Below are positions 10,601-22,900 of a stretch of DNA of 64,000 nucleotides, piece after piece. The notes below the pieces were generated by a model, which searched no databases, was not told the DNA's origin, and was given only the letters and a program-made list of their open reading frames with translations. The translations under genes and the position numbers were made by a program. The stretch's first letter is position 1. Each line of letters opens with the position of its first letter. This stretch comes from Yamagishiella unicocca (Eukaryota; Chlorophyta; Chlorophyceae; Chlamydomonadales; Volvocaceae), in the NCBI GenBank assembly GCA_003116995.1, contig BDSL01000006.1:1054001-1118000 (forward strand), read 5' to 3'.

Positions 10601-13600
10601 CATGCCGCTGCTCTGTTCACGACGATAGTATGTGTTTTCTGGTACGTGTTGAATCCACCAGCACGGTAGAACCTGGGAGAAGAGGAGCCTTCGCTGCCGG
10701 TGCGACGTTCCTGGGTTCTCTGGAGACCCCTGCATTCCTAATGGGAGCGTTGCTGGCCAACCAACGTACACGCCCCCCCTCCTCACTGCTCAAACACAGC
10801 TGCCCCTCACCGAGGGCCGTCACCTCCTGTAGCGCCAGTTTACTTGCCCCACTCCCTGGCCCCGCTACAGCCACTGACACATCCTCCACTCCGGACGCAA
10901 CGCCTCTCCCCCACAGACCTTGCCTCCAAACCACCTCTCCCCCTTAGACTCCACCTGGTACCACGCGCCACTCGGTCTTATGAATGCATGCACACCATGT
11001 ATGCGCACGACGACGAGGACGTGTGCGCACGACGACGTATGCGTACGAACGCGCACGTACGACCGTACCCGTCGTCCACCGCAGGGCGGCAATCCGGCGA
11101 CTCTAGACCGCGGCGACGGGGTGGGCCGCCAGGTCGCGTCCAAGGCCCCGCCCGCTAGGCTGCCCGCAACTGCGTCCAGCCGGTCCGACGCGCGCAAAGC
11201 GCAGCCCCGTGCCAGCAGCGTGGGAGGCACCGCTCGGTGCGTCAGGTGGTGTTGGTGGTGGTGAGGTTGGTGGTGGCGGTGGAGGCGGCGGCGGTGCTGG
11301 TGGTGGAGGTGCTTGGGGTGGGGATGCGGTGGCGGTGGAGGCAGCAGTAATGGCGTCAATGGTGGTGGCGGAGTTGGAGATGTGGCGGTGGGAATGTGGT
11401 GAGAATGTGGTGGTGGTAGCCGTGGGGGTGGTGGTGGTGGTGGGGTTCGTGGTGGGGAGCTGTGCACTGGCTATGCAGTTGCGCACTGGTCGGTCTGAGA
11501 TGCGAGAGACCTCCCGACTCGGAGCGACGTGGTGGGGGTGAGGGGCCGAAAGGCGTACGACACAGCGTCCCTAACAACTCCAACGGCCCGACCGCGGGCC
11601 GAGTCAGCAGGAGTCGTTAGGACGAGCCGGGTCGTCCGCTTTCGCCGCAACCACCACACCCACCACACCCCACCTCGCACATCCCAGGACCGCCAGGGCG
11701 GAACCAGCGACCGTCCGAGTCCACCCCGCCATCGTACGACACCGTACGAGGGGTGCAACCCCAGCTCACCTCGTCACGTGCCACTCACCCTTCACGTGGT
11801 GCGACAAAATGCGCCATCAACAGCAACGCAGAGTAGGAAAACATCGAGCGGCATCAGGGCGCCGGTGCGTGCTGTTGTGGTGGTGAGATTGCGGTACACC
11901 AAGCGGGGAGCGCTGCATACCTGCGCCGCCGAAACATCATACTCGCACCACAACGTGCCGCAACCGTCGGGTCCCTCCTGCCGCGCACGGTCCACACCGC
12001 CTACAGCTGACGCCTCCCAGACGGGCGCTGCGGCCGCCGCCGGGGCAGCAACATCCGGCGCGACCGGTGCCGCCATGTAAGCAGGAGCTGGTGCCGTGGC
12101 TGGAGCGAACGCGAGCGACGGCACCAGCGCAGATGGTTTCGGAGCTGCGGCCGCAGGGGGGCCCTCTGGCTGCTGCTTGGCGGCCCTTCCGACCCTGCCG
12201 CCGGTGCGGGTGGCCACGGTGGGTGTGTCGAGGGCTGCCATGATGCGGTCCAGGGACTCGCTGTTCCGGCGCGGGCTGGCGGGCTCCCGCACCGCGAGCT
12301 GCTGGTCTGTGTTCCAGTGGCCGATGGGCGTGGCTCCGACCTTGGGCTGTGGTGAGGAAGATGAGGTGGGTGTGGGGATAAAGCCGTGGGACAGGACTGG
12401 GTTGCGGTAGCCGGGCGAAGCGCCGCGCTAGGCGGAATGAGCTACCCGCGCTGCCTCCGCCCACCCCTTGCCCGTCAAGATAGCAACCGAGAAAGCCGGC
12501 GGCGGCACCCGCACCCCATACTCGAACTCCTCCCGCACCCCGCACTCGAACTCCTCCCGCACCCCGCACTCGGACTCCTCCCGTCAGGGACACCATCGCG
12601 TCTTTGTCCTTCCACAAGTTTCCTCTCTGCCCCAGTCACCTAAATCCCCAAGACCTCCGCCTCCCACTCACACACAGTCGCGGGGTGATGTCGCCCAGCT
12701 CCGTCGCCGCCCTAGCTGACCTGCCCCCAAGCATGTAGGCACGAACGTCCTCTGCGGCACCCGAGGAAGATTTAGGCGCTGTCAGCGAACCAGGATTGAA
12801 GACCCAGGCGAGGGCGGCAGCAAGCGAGGAAGGATCAGGAGCTATCACGCCCTGCGCGCCGTCGAGGGCCCCCGAGTCTCTGGGTCGCGTTGCGTGCCCG
12901 CCTCTCTACCTCCCTCCAAGCGGCCCCTCCCTGCCCCTCCGCGCCCACTCACTCCGCAGTCCGCTCCGCGGCGGGCCCGTCGAGATCAGTTGCTCGTCCA
13001 GGGACCGCCGACCCGAGCTGGTGACCCGCGAGGCCATCGACGTGGCGCCAAGGCCGTACAGGTCGGACGAGCTGCTGTTATGCGAGCACGCCAGGGAGCG
13101 CTCGGCCGAGGGCGGGGGGCCACCGTAGCCCGAAGTGGAGGGGCTCCTGGGGGTCCCTCCCTGGCGCAGCAGAGCGCTCACCCCGGTCGCAAAGCCGTTG
13201 TCGTTGGGGGTCTGCGGTACGGCGGGACGGACCTGCGGGCGCAAGGGGGCCATGCGGCGTTGAGGAGGCTGCCTAATCGGGGCACATGGGTGGACGAGCA
13301 TGAGATCAGGTTGCGTTGGTCCCACCTCCCAGCCCTCCTCCTCCCCCCTCCTCCTACCTTCTGCCGCATCACCGCAGCCAGCCGCTCCAGCGCCGCCGCA
13401 GTCGTACCCGGCCGCGGCTCGTCCACATCCCCCAGGCCGCTGCTCGTCACGCGGCCGCGCCTCGACTCCGCCCCTCCTCCTGTCAGCCCATCCGGGTCCG
13501 CTACCCGCATATCCTGCTGCTGCAGCCGGCGGCCGAGCTCCGCAGTGCTCAGCGCCGTCACGCTGGCGGCCGCCGCCATGCGGGTGGAGCGCTGCGAGTA

Positions 13601-16600
13601 GCGGCGCTCAAAGTGCTCCCGCAGGAGCTTCAGGTCGGATGGGTGCACCAGCTTGCGCAGGTCGCGGACGGAGAGCGAGAGGGCGACCAGGCCGCGACTG
13701 TCCGTCACCACGCAGCTGTGCGGCTGCCGCTCGTCGCCCAGCACGCTGGCTTCGGAGCACCTGGCGGGGAGCAGGGGGGGCCGCGGTGGGGGCTGGGGTG
13801 AGCGGCGCGAAGAGGGGACGGTACGGCGAGGGGTGTACGGTGCGGCGTTTTGAGGTGTTGGTAGCGGATCGCTGTGTCTGTGGGAGTAACGTGGAGCAGC
13901 AGAGAGAAGCGCGGGTGAGTGACTGCCTGGATGGCGAGGTTCCAGATTCGGTTCAACATCCTTTGAAACGCAGCCCAACCCTCCTCCCCTCCACTCGCTT
14001 CCAAGGCTCCCCTCCCTCCCTTGGTTCCCTGCCCCAGGGAAGCCGCACCCCTCCACCGCCGCACCCCTCCCCCCACCCATCACGCACATGTCTCCGGGTC
14101 CCAGCACCGCCAGCTCCAGCCGCTTCATCTTCCCGGTGCGGACCATGTGGGGCCCGGCGCGCCGCAGCAGCGAGCCCGATCCCCCCCCCCCGACGCCCTC
14201 CTCCGCCAGCTGCGCCAGGAGCTGCTCCTGCATCTGCAGCTGCACCTGCATGCCCGGGCCGCACACGTTGCCGCACTCCGTGGTGCGGCGGCTGGAGGCG
14301 GTGGAGGCGGGCTCGCAGGGCACGCGGACCACCACCTGTGATGAGTAGCGCACGGAGACGGGGTGAGGTCGGGGCTGGCAATCATGCCGTCTTTTGGGGC
14401 TGGGCAGCCAGGCGCCTGCTCATCCACCCGCATCACCCTTCAAGGTTTGGGGCTGTTGCGGCCCCCTTTTCAAGCGCACCACAAACACCGCATCGTGCGC
14501 GGAAAGCGGCCAGCCCAAGGCCCCAGCCCGGGCCCCAGCCCAGCCCGGGCCCCGGCCGCCAGCCCAGCCCAGCCCCCAGCCCAGCCCGCGCCCCAGCCCA
14601 GCCTAGACCCCAGCCCAGCCGCCAGCCCAGCCGGGGCCCCCACCTTGCAGTGCCCCTGCAGGATGAGGTCCAGGGAGGCGGGCGGCTGCCCCTGCTCGTA
14701 CAGCGCCGCGTTCATGGGCACCGTGCGGCGGGCCATTGCGTATGCCAGCATGCGCAGGTCGGTGCGCCGCAGGGCGTCACCCAGCACAGGGGCGCTGCGC
14801 AGCAGAGCCATCTTGGCCTGCTCCAAGGGAGGGGAGGGGAGCGTGGAAGCGCGTGTGGGTTAGATTAGGTTACGTTACATGTCGTATTGGCTCGCGGCAG
14901 TAGCATGTGTCCCCCCGTAACGGACTTTCGTCAAAGGGCGCTCATATAACACGCCAGCGGCACATAGGACATGTGTGGCGCGTGTGGGTCATATGCGAGG
15001 CAAAGTAGTCATGTGAGGCTAAGTACTGGAGGACAGGCTGCGTGGATGATGAGTGGAGGAGAGGGAGGGGGGAGGCCGGCATGAGGGGGCGGCCAGGAAG
15101 AGAGTCAGGAGCAGTGGAGGGCTCCGGCGCCCCTACCCCCGGCCACGGACTGCCATCTCCATATCGCTGTGTTGCCCCGTTTGCTCTCTTCTGAACCCCC
15201 TCGCGCCCCCTCACGCCGCCTGTCACCCCTTCCCTTCGGCCGGGCTGCGACGCGTCTCCTCCCACCATGCCCAGCCCACAACCCCGTATGCCCAGCCCAC
15301 AACCCCGTATGCCCAGCCCACAACCCCGTATGCCCAGCCCACAACCCCGTATGCCCAGCCCACAACCCCGTATGCACCCCAGGCGTTGACGCAGTCTCGT
15401 CCGGTCGTGCGTTTCTTTTCCACTAGCACGGCATCGACGGGCCGCATCCACAGGTTGTCGATAGCCAAGCCAAGTTTTCCGGCATGCAAGCTCAAACGCT
15501 TGTCCCAAAACTAGCTGCCTCCCCGCGTCTCCTAGGTCGTGTAAACGGGTTTTCAAGCCACACCCGGTTCACCCGGTACACAGCACCCACTTTTAGCTCC
15601 CCGTCAAAGCCGTTCTCCAGGATGTGTTCGTAGTCGTAGCGCTCCAGGATCAGCAGGTCGGCTGCGTCCAGCGCCAACACCAGGCCATCCTGGGGCTGCA
15701 CGGGGCGGGAGGAGGAGGCGGGCGGTGGGGAGGCAGGAGGGGCGGGGGAAGGAGGCGGCGGGCGGTGGGGAGGCAGGAGGGGAGGGGGACGGAGGAGGCG
15801 GTGGGGAGGCAGGAGGGGAGGGGAAAGGAGGAGGCGGGCGGTGGGGAGGCAGGAGGGGAGGGGAGAGCCTTACAAGGACCAACATCAAGGGTGCTGTGCT
15901 CAGGGGAGGAGCCGGATCTCACCAGGGGCACGGCGTCCATCATCGCCGCCTCGCCTGCGGACGTCCCCATCGGCAGGTCCCGAAACCACACCCCGCCGCC
16001 CTGCTCGTTCCACTCGGTCATGATGGGGGTTCCGGAGCGGGAGCGAATGGCCCTCCGGAGGACAGCCTTGAACTCGGTGAACTCCATCTCACCTGGCGCC
16101 AGGGAGGGAAGCGACGAGGGGTACGACATACCGCGTTAGTAAGGCCGGGCCGGTCACAACGTCCGGCAGCACACTCTTCCCCAGTGTTTGTTTCTCCCCT
16201 ACTCTGTCGGGTCGGTTCACCGATTTCCTCTCCCCAGCGCATACTGTCCCCTCTCCGCCCTGCTGCCTGCACCTCCCCGCCCTCCTGCCTGCACCTCTCC
16301 GCCCCCGTACCCGAGCCGTCCGCGTCCACTCCGTCCAGCATCTCCGACACCTCGTCTTCAGACTTGTGTATGCCCATCAGCTCCAGGGCCACCTGCAGCT
16401 CCGTTACCGTGATGGCGCCTGGGAGGGTGGGGGAAGGAAACCCGTGGGTGGAGGGGTGGGCGTGGGGCGCAGACGTGCACGGTAAAAACTCATGTCATTA
16501 CTGGTCGACTGATGCGCCCCACCCCACGGGCAAGCAAAGGAAGCTCGCGTCCGTATACTCGCCGTATATATGCGCACGACACGTGCTCAACTGCATTTAA

Positions 16601-18541
16601 TCTCGCAGGGATGAACTCATTTAGGGCCAAACGCCACTCTCATGGTAACTTGCCCCTGCCACGCATACGGGAATGCCCCACAACGCAGCCGCCCAGCACT
16701 GCCGCCACCCGGCGCCGCCTCCGCACCCGATCCGTCCGCGTCAATGGACTTGAACAACGCCATCATATCCTCCTCCGTAACGTTCTCAAGGCCGCTGCCG
16801 CCGCCCAGGGTCCCGTCCAAGTCCTGACCCGGGCTGCTCTTCGTGTCCTCAGTCCCCCGCAGCGCCAGGCGAGGCGCGAAGGCGTCCCGGTTGCGTGTGC
16901 GCAACTGTACCCGGCCCTGGAGGACCTGCGGACACGGGGAGCCAGCAAAGCATCGAGGCACACGAGGGTGTAAGTAAAGCTGGAGGACATGGAGGAAAAG
17001 CTGTTTGCGGGTCGGGGGTGCGGGTCGAGGAGGAGCAGCTCGTATCGGGGAGGGGCATGGTGGTGAGGGCTGGGTGCGAGAGGAAGCCCGTACCCGAGGG
17101 AGGGGAGGGAGAGCGCACCAGAAGGATAGGACAGCTGCTGTTCGTGGCGCTGGTGGTTGAGGTTCTGTACTTTGCGAGCATTGGGTGGCGCTGGGAGCCA
17201 TGCTGTGGCCTGGGTGCGGCCCCCCTGATGTGTTGAGGAGGAATCTGCCGCCACGGCCTGGGTGGCCGGACCTTGATCCCGCCCGCACCGGAAGTTGGAC
17301 TGGCAGGCCGCTGGCGCTGTCCTGCCCTTAAATGGCGTAAGACCCAAAACACAATATCGGTAGCGCCGAATGCCCCAACAGGTTCCAATAGTAGCTCCGA
17401 ACCCAGCCCAGACCTTGCTCCCGTGGAGCCCCCCGTTCGCTCTGTCCGCTCACGTATATATACACGAGGCCATGTCCGCTGCCGCCTCCTGCAATTGCGC
17501 CGCCCTCGCCACCCGCCGATGGCAGCGGCAGCTTGAATGACTCCATTTCCTTGAGTGAAACCACGCGAGCGACTGGAGGGCAGCGGAGAGCACAGACAGG
17601 GGTAGCGGCAGCGCGCGCAGGGGAAGTGGGCCGTAAAAGGGGAGCGTAAAGAGGCTGCAGTCAGGGTGGGACGGTAGTCAAGAGGAGACGAGGGACGGGT
17701 GCGGGGCGGGTGAGGTAGCGTGCTTGTGAGGTTGGGATCGTGTTTGCAAACCCTTTCTGCTCCATATCGGTGCGCATACAAGTTGGTATTTGGGTCAGCC
17801 AGGAAAACAATTACAGGCTGGGTCGGGGCCTCTGGGGCAGGATAACCAAGCCACCTCCGCCAGAGGCCCGTCGAACCATCCGGAAAGCACCTGAAGTGCG
17901 CTGGCCAACCGACATTGAGGGAGCCCGCAAACCCAGATGAAAGGAGAACCGCCGCGCCAACCCTAAAACCATGCCTAGACGCCCGCGCAATGACCAAGCG
18001 TCCTTGTCATTGCTGCTGCGGACACTTGTAAATAATTAATCGCTCGACTAAGCGCAAGCGGCTGGGTTTTTCGCTGGTTTTAGCAGCGGTACTGCACCAA
18101 AAACTGCAGGATCGTAATTTGTATATCTTCGACCCGAACGAAATCGCCTGAAACCCTGCTGCAGCCTATGACATGCTTGCTAGCGCGCCTGATCCTGTGC
18201 CGCGGAGCTCACCGTGGCACAGGTCTCGATGGACGCCCGGGCCGTCACGTGTCATCAGCGCCAGCCGCTCTGTCTCCCCCATGATGTAGCCCACCTGCAG
18301 CGGCAGGTTTGGATGACCAACCATTCACTGTCTCAACACAAGAAGCATCGGTGGGCAGGGAGAAAGTGCGGTTGCGACACCGAGGACAGCTACGCGTAGC
18401 GTGGTGCCGGTCCCGATAGTCAAACCTCATGCCACACAGCGGGTCCCCTCACCTCGATGGAGGTGCGCAGCTGCGGCTTTTTGGTCAACGCGCGGCATAC
18501 CCTCTTGATGATCTTGATGTGCTCGAGGGAGGAGTGCAGAG
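7612..18541 (-). CDS. EF-hand / tandem cyclic-nucleotide-binding-like protein (5' end unresolved)
   Basis: Exons on the minus strand: 18541-18453, 18294-18213, 16925-16727, 16418-16311, 16092-15923, 15695-15591, 14820-14644, 14335-14088, 13760-13358, 13268-12953, 12841-12672, 12346-11921, 10478-8463 and 8124-7612. Phases agree from 16925 onward. The join 18213 to 16925 is out of phase, so a small exon is probably missed there, and no start codon was found. Exons 16925-15923 encode two canonical EF-hands with loops DADGSGAITVTE and DADGSGEMEFTE, predicting Ca2+ binding. Next comes a CNB-like end (GEAAMM, then ALDAADLLILERYDYEHIL) and a second CNB-like domain (LYEQGQPPASLDLILQGHCK, LAVLGPGDM). 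The phosphate-cassette arginine is not evident in either, so ligand binding is unproven. The C-terminal 700 or so residues are Ala/Gly/Ser/Gln-rich. The final exon has an optional in-frame intron. The gene is divergent from the phosphodiesterase at 19913. Confidence 0.65.
10479..11920 (-). other. Long intron of the EF-hand/CNB-like gene with GGT-rich minisatellite
   Basis: The exons on either side (12346-11921 and 10478-8463) are both in phase 0 and can splice directly. The intron carries a degenerate GGT/GTG run at about 11245-11450 and dense CGTACGAC-type motifs at about 11000-11070. A short open stretch on the minus strand near 11230-11090 could be an extra exon, but nothing requires it. 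Confidence 0.5.
12521..12583. repeat. 24-bp tandem repeat, about 2.6 copies, intronic
   Basis: Units starting CTCGAACTCCTCCCGC repeat at 12521, 12545 and 12569 inside the intron between the 12841-12672 and 12346-11921 exons of the minus-strand gene. Confidence 0.85.
14518..14640. repeat. CCCAGCC-type degenerate minisatellite, intronic
   Basis: A degenerate repeat of CCCAGCCC and GGGCC phrases fills most of the intron between exons 14820-14644 and 14335-14088, right up to the splice donor on the minus strand. Confidence 0.8.
15270..15374. repeat. 21-bp tandem repeat, 5 perfect copies, intronic
   Basis: Five identical 21-bp units, CCCAGCCCACAACCCC plus GTATG, lie within the intron between exons 15695-15591 and 14820-14644. 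All reading frames stay open through the array, but no splice signals or conserved residues suggest it is translated. Confidence 0.92.
15706..15866. repeat. G/A-rich minisatellite, intronic
   Basis: About four degenerate units built on GGCGGTGGGGAGGCAGGAGG occur in the intron between exons 16092-15923 and 15695-15591. On the minus strand this gives a pyrimidine-rich tract upstream of the acceptor, so it may simply be an expanded polypyrimidine tract. Confidence 0.8.
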
Positions 18542-19912
18542 CTGAGGAGGGCAAGGGGTTCGGAGTTCACGCAAGCGAGGGGGTAATGCGACAGCAGGGT
18601 ATGTGGGCTGGGTGACAGATGAGATAGAGCTGGGATTCGGGAGTGGCAGCAGAGGGCATAAATCCATGTTGGAATCTGGTTTCACCGTTGAAGGACGGCT
18701 TCCTGGCTGGGAAGCTTAGCACTCGTGGGCACAGATACAGGCCAGAGCCATGTCACCTGCCCACTGTAAAACCGCCCGTTCGCCCCGTGACCAGTTTTCA
18801 TACTGTAAACCCACTGCAATTAAGTAAATATCCAAACCCCAAACACACAGGCCGCTGTTTTACTGCATCGGGGAAGTCGCAGCAGCACGGGCGTATGAGT
18901 TTTTGCTGCTGCGTCACGCCCCGCGATATACCACACCAAATCTCGGGGTATACCGAGCGTATGCGCCTGGGAAGTGCGTTGGTATTCGCAGCTGCGCGCC
19001 CGTCCATGCCAAAAAACAGTCGCGTCAGCGTTGCCCTCAGCCTTTGCAGGGACGCAGGCGACCCGCAACGTGAACCTGCCCGTTAATCGAAATCCAAGGC
19101 AAAGGCCCCGCTCACCCGCGAAAAGAAGGCTTCCTTTCGCCAGACCAGCCATTGCAGGAGCGAGCGCGTCCTTTCACCTGCTCCTGGCGATGTCGAGTGC
19201 TAGCCAGCAGGTACGCATAATATTTTAGGAAATTGGGGCCATCCAGTCATTCTCAACAACGGAAATTGCCCTTGAGGGTCCAGGTTCAGACTTTAAGGGG
19301 GCAACCGTGACAGTAAGGTCCCGTAAAGACATCGATATTAAATGAATGTGTTGTGCTATCAAGGGCAGCTGTACTGTACAGGTGGAACCAGCCTTTTTGT
19401 CTTTGTACTGACTGCGGCCCTTCGTGTCTCGGTTTTACTGCCTTGTTAATGTATGTCAAACAATCATCAAGAGGCAACCTAGTTGTATCCAATGTTATGG
19501 TGAATGGAGATAAGAAAAATGAGCATGTGCGCAAGAATCCCATGTAAAGGGTACGGCGCTGGAGGACGACGAGGTGCACAGGCACGTAAGAATGTGACCA
19601 TAACAGCATACATGTAATTCGTAGTTCTACCAGTTCCACTTATTACAACACGAACCTTTTGCCGCACCAGACTGGCAGTGAGCCCACCAATCGGATTCTT
19701 GCTGCTACGCCTTCCAGGGCCGCACCTGCAGGCTGACCGGGCCCCGCCTAGGGGGCTGGTCCGGCAGCCCCTGCCCCTGGACACCCCCGCCGTCATCCTC
19801 CCTTGTGATAGTGATGGAATAGGCAGAGCGACCTACCAGCGCGGGCCTGACGGTCCGCCGCGCACACTTCTTTATTGGCCAGCTGCTACGTTTTGAGGTC
19901 CAACCTGGGGCT
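18542..19912. promoter_or_regulatory. Shared upstream region of the divergent EF-hand/CNB-like and PDE genes
   Basis: This 1.37-kb stretch separates the first identified exon of the minus-strand EF-hand/CNB-like gene from the ATG of the plus-strand phosphodiesterase. It is less GC-rich than the flanking exons, especially at about 19230-19640. It must hold the PDE 5' UTR/promoter, and probably the missing first exon(s) and promoter of the minus-strand gene. I could not identify a clear TATA box or a conserved coding exon. Confidence 0.4.
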
Positions 19913-22900
19913 ATGTCGCTGCAGCCCAACGGCTTCAGCTGCTCGGCCCCGGAAATCCATGCTCTTGACGGAGTGGTGCAACCGATATGGCTTTACAGGT
20001 CGGCGCATATCTGGGGCTTCTTCAAGTCGCTGTGGTGTAGGACAGCACGGGCGTCTGTGCTGATGCCCTTTTATGCGCTACCTGCGATTGCAGCTGCTCG
20101 AGCCAAAAGCTGATCTGGGCGAACAAGGCAGCGCTGCGTTATTTCAACAAGTGAGGTGCTTTTTATGCCCTTATTAACCACTCCAGCGGTCGGGCTGCCC
20201 TTTGGGCGCCAGCCGTTTGAGCTAAGAGGTTGCGGGCCTTTGATGATGTCGTCTGCTTCTCGCCCAAGCAGGACCCTAGACGGCTTCACGTCCTACAAGT
20301 TCACGCGGCTCTCGCCGGAAGAACTTTCTAGTTTTCTAGTTCTTAATACGCTTCTCCGGGACGAAGTTGAGGTACGTTAAAGAGCTGGCTCGGTCACGAG
20401 CGGCGATTATGCCGAGGCTCCAGCCACGGCCCTTTCCTTGCAGAATGGAGGTCTCGACCAGGTCATTTCGGGTTTCGGGCATTCGGTGCTACCGGGTGTT
20501 GTTCCGCATGAGGACCTCCCGAACAGCGAGTACCTGTACAAGGTGCGCGCGGCATCCTGCACTGATGGTGCTCCCGCCAGGGCTCTTGGAACTCACGACG
20601 TTGTTTGCTTGCAGCAATTTCACCTCTTACGGCCCATGTCAAACTGCACGCGGGTTACGCAAATACAGCTTATAAGCGGGCCCAGGTTGAGCCTGCCTAC
20701 GGTGCACACGACGACCGTCAAGGTGCGTAAGCCGCCCCTCCGTCTGTGTTGTGTTTCCGTATCTAGCATGCGTGCGCGATATCTGAACAAGTGGGGCCGT
20801 TTGCTGACACGCAGACGGTGCGAAGAGAGCGGAACCGGCAGAGCAGCGCGGACGGGCGTATTGTAAACGGTAACAAGGGTAAGGACGCAGGTTACCTAGG
20901 CATGGGTATGTATCTGAATGGGATGGCATTACATGAAACGATGGGTGCCGCAGCAGTGACGTCAACGGTTTCGAGTCTCATGGACATCTGCGACCGCATC
21001 CTCAAGGGTCAGGAGGTGGACCTGAACAGCGTGGAGGCGCTGCAGCAAGCGGTGCTCCGTGGTGACATTATCACGCAGGTGTGCGTGTTTAACGGCCTTC
21101 CTGATAAGCTCGACTCCGTAGGTCCCTGCCTTGTGTAACGGCTCCCTCCTCGTGCTCCCGTAGCCCACGCGAATCGAGGAGGAGCTCGTCTCGAAGGAGG
21201 AGCTGGACCAGGACGTGGGCTTGAACCTCTTGCAGCTCTTGGGTGGAAAGAAGCTTGGGGAGCGCTTTGCGCCGGCGCCCGAGAGCTATGACGGCGAGGT
21301 GAGAATGAGGTGCAAGGCGTGGAGTGGAATTGGTAATCTACAGCGCGTAGAGTAAACAGATTGGTTACGTACCGTGTCCTAACTCCAAAAGATGGGGTGG
21401 GCTTTCGTCACGGATGTAGGTTATCACCGGGCCGGTGCCGAGCGGGTCACGGAGCGGCGGTGCCAGCGCTGCCGCAGCTGCTGCCGCAGCTAAGGAGGAA
21501 GTGGATACGACGGGCGATGAGGAGAAGGACGTCGTTGCTGCTAGCCTTATGCCAGCGATGGAGGCCGTACTTGCGACGGTTGACGAGTGGCGCTTCAATG
21601 CGTTCAAGCTGGCGGAGGTGACCCAGGGACACCCGCTTTCAGCGCTGGGCTTCTGGCTCATGAAGCGGTACGACCTGATCAGCATTTTTCAGCTGGACGC
21701 AACGAAGCTCGCGCGCTTTTTGCGTAAGATTGAGGATGGCTATCCGGACAACCCGTACCACAACAAGACGCACGCAGCGGACGTGCTCCAGGGCATGCAC
21801 TGCCTGCTCACGCGCGGTGGCCTGCATCGGCGGCTGGGCGAGGACGTTGCCATCTTCGCCAGCTACCTGGCGGCCATAACGCACGACTACGAGCACAAAG
21901 GACTCAATAACGACTTCCTGGTGCGCGTGGGCGACGAGCTGGCGTTCACATACAACGACATATCCCCCATGGAAAATCACCACATCGCAGCTGCCTTCAA
22001 GCTGATGCGCCAGAAGGATTACAACTTCATCAAGAAGATTCCGCGGGAGAAGTGGGTGCGCCTGCGCCGCCTGCTGATCGACATGGTGTTGGCGACGGAT
22101 ATGAAGCAGCACTTCAACATCCTGTCGAAATTCCAGTCAAAGCTGCAGGTCAAGCTGCGCAGCACCAACTTCGCAGCGCCCAACCTCTCGCACTTGGAGT
22201 CGCCCTCGCACGACGACCCGTTACCCATTTCGGATGATGACGCGGACAAGTCGCTTGTGCTGCAGGTGCGCGAAGTGTGCACAACTAAGGGGTGGGATTG
22301 CCGAAACGGTGACATAAGCGCGGGCCGATTCGCCGCGGCACTGTGATATGCGCGACGGTTTCGCCACGATAATTGGAAATGAAACGAAACGCGCACATCT
22401 ATAAAAAGTGAGCAAGGTGTGTATTTCGCCTTGGTGTGGAGTGTGGGGCAAGCAAGCGAACCAGCCATCTTTTCGCCAGGAAATCCATTCCAGTGATCAA
22501 ATTGGCGCGGTCGGGTTCTGGTTGCCGCGCGCTCTCGTTGCAGGTGGGGCTCAAATGCGCCGACGTGGGGCACCTGGCTGCGCCGTGGGAGGTGCACCAT
22601 CGGTGGGTGAGCGGCTTGGAGGAGGAGTTTTTCCGGCAGGGCGACAAGGAGAAGTCTATGCATATGATGGTATCGCCACTCATGGACCGCTGCAAGGACG
22701 GTATCACGAAATCGCAGGTAGGGCATGGCACGTACTGCATAGGTAATCCAACGGGTCTGGGTTTTGTGACTGGGCAGGTCTTCAAATGGTGTCAAGGATG
22801 CGTGCCGCTGGGCTGCTCGCATATGGCGGCCATGTGCGCCGCATAGTGCATTATCGGTTGGCTTGATTCCGGACACGGAGACGGCCAGCGCTTGGCGTTT

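Noticed and set aside
11090..11230. Possible extra exon of the EF-hand/CNB-like gene
   Set aside because: Flanking exons splice in phase without it, and no clear acceptor/donor pair was found.
10865..11541. Long frames on both strands with His/Pro or Gly runs
   Set aside because: These are translations of a GGT/ACC minisatellite inside an intron of the EF-hand/CNB-like gene.
13300..14868. 522-codon plus-strand frame
   Set aside because: It is antisense to the CNB-like exons, extremely Pro/Ala-rich and crosses intronic repeats. The minus strand carries the recognisable domain.
15053..15514. Plus-strand frame with repeated PYAQPTT peptide
   Set aside because: It is a translation of the 21-bp intronic tandem array; no other evidence of coding.
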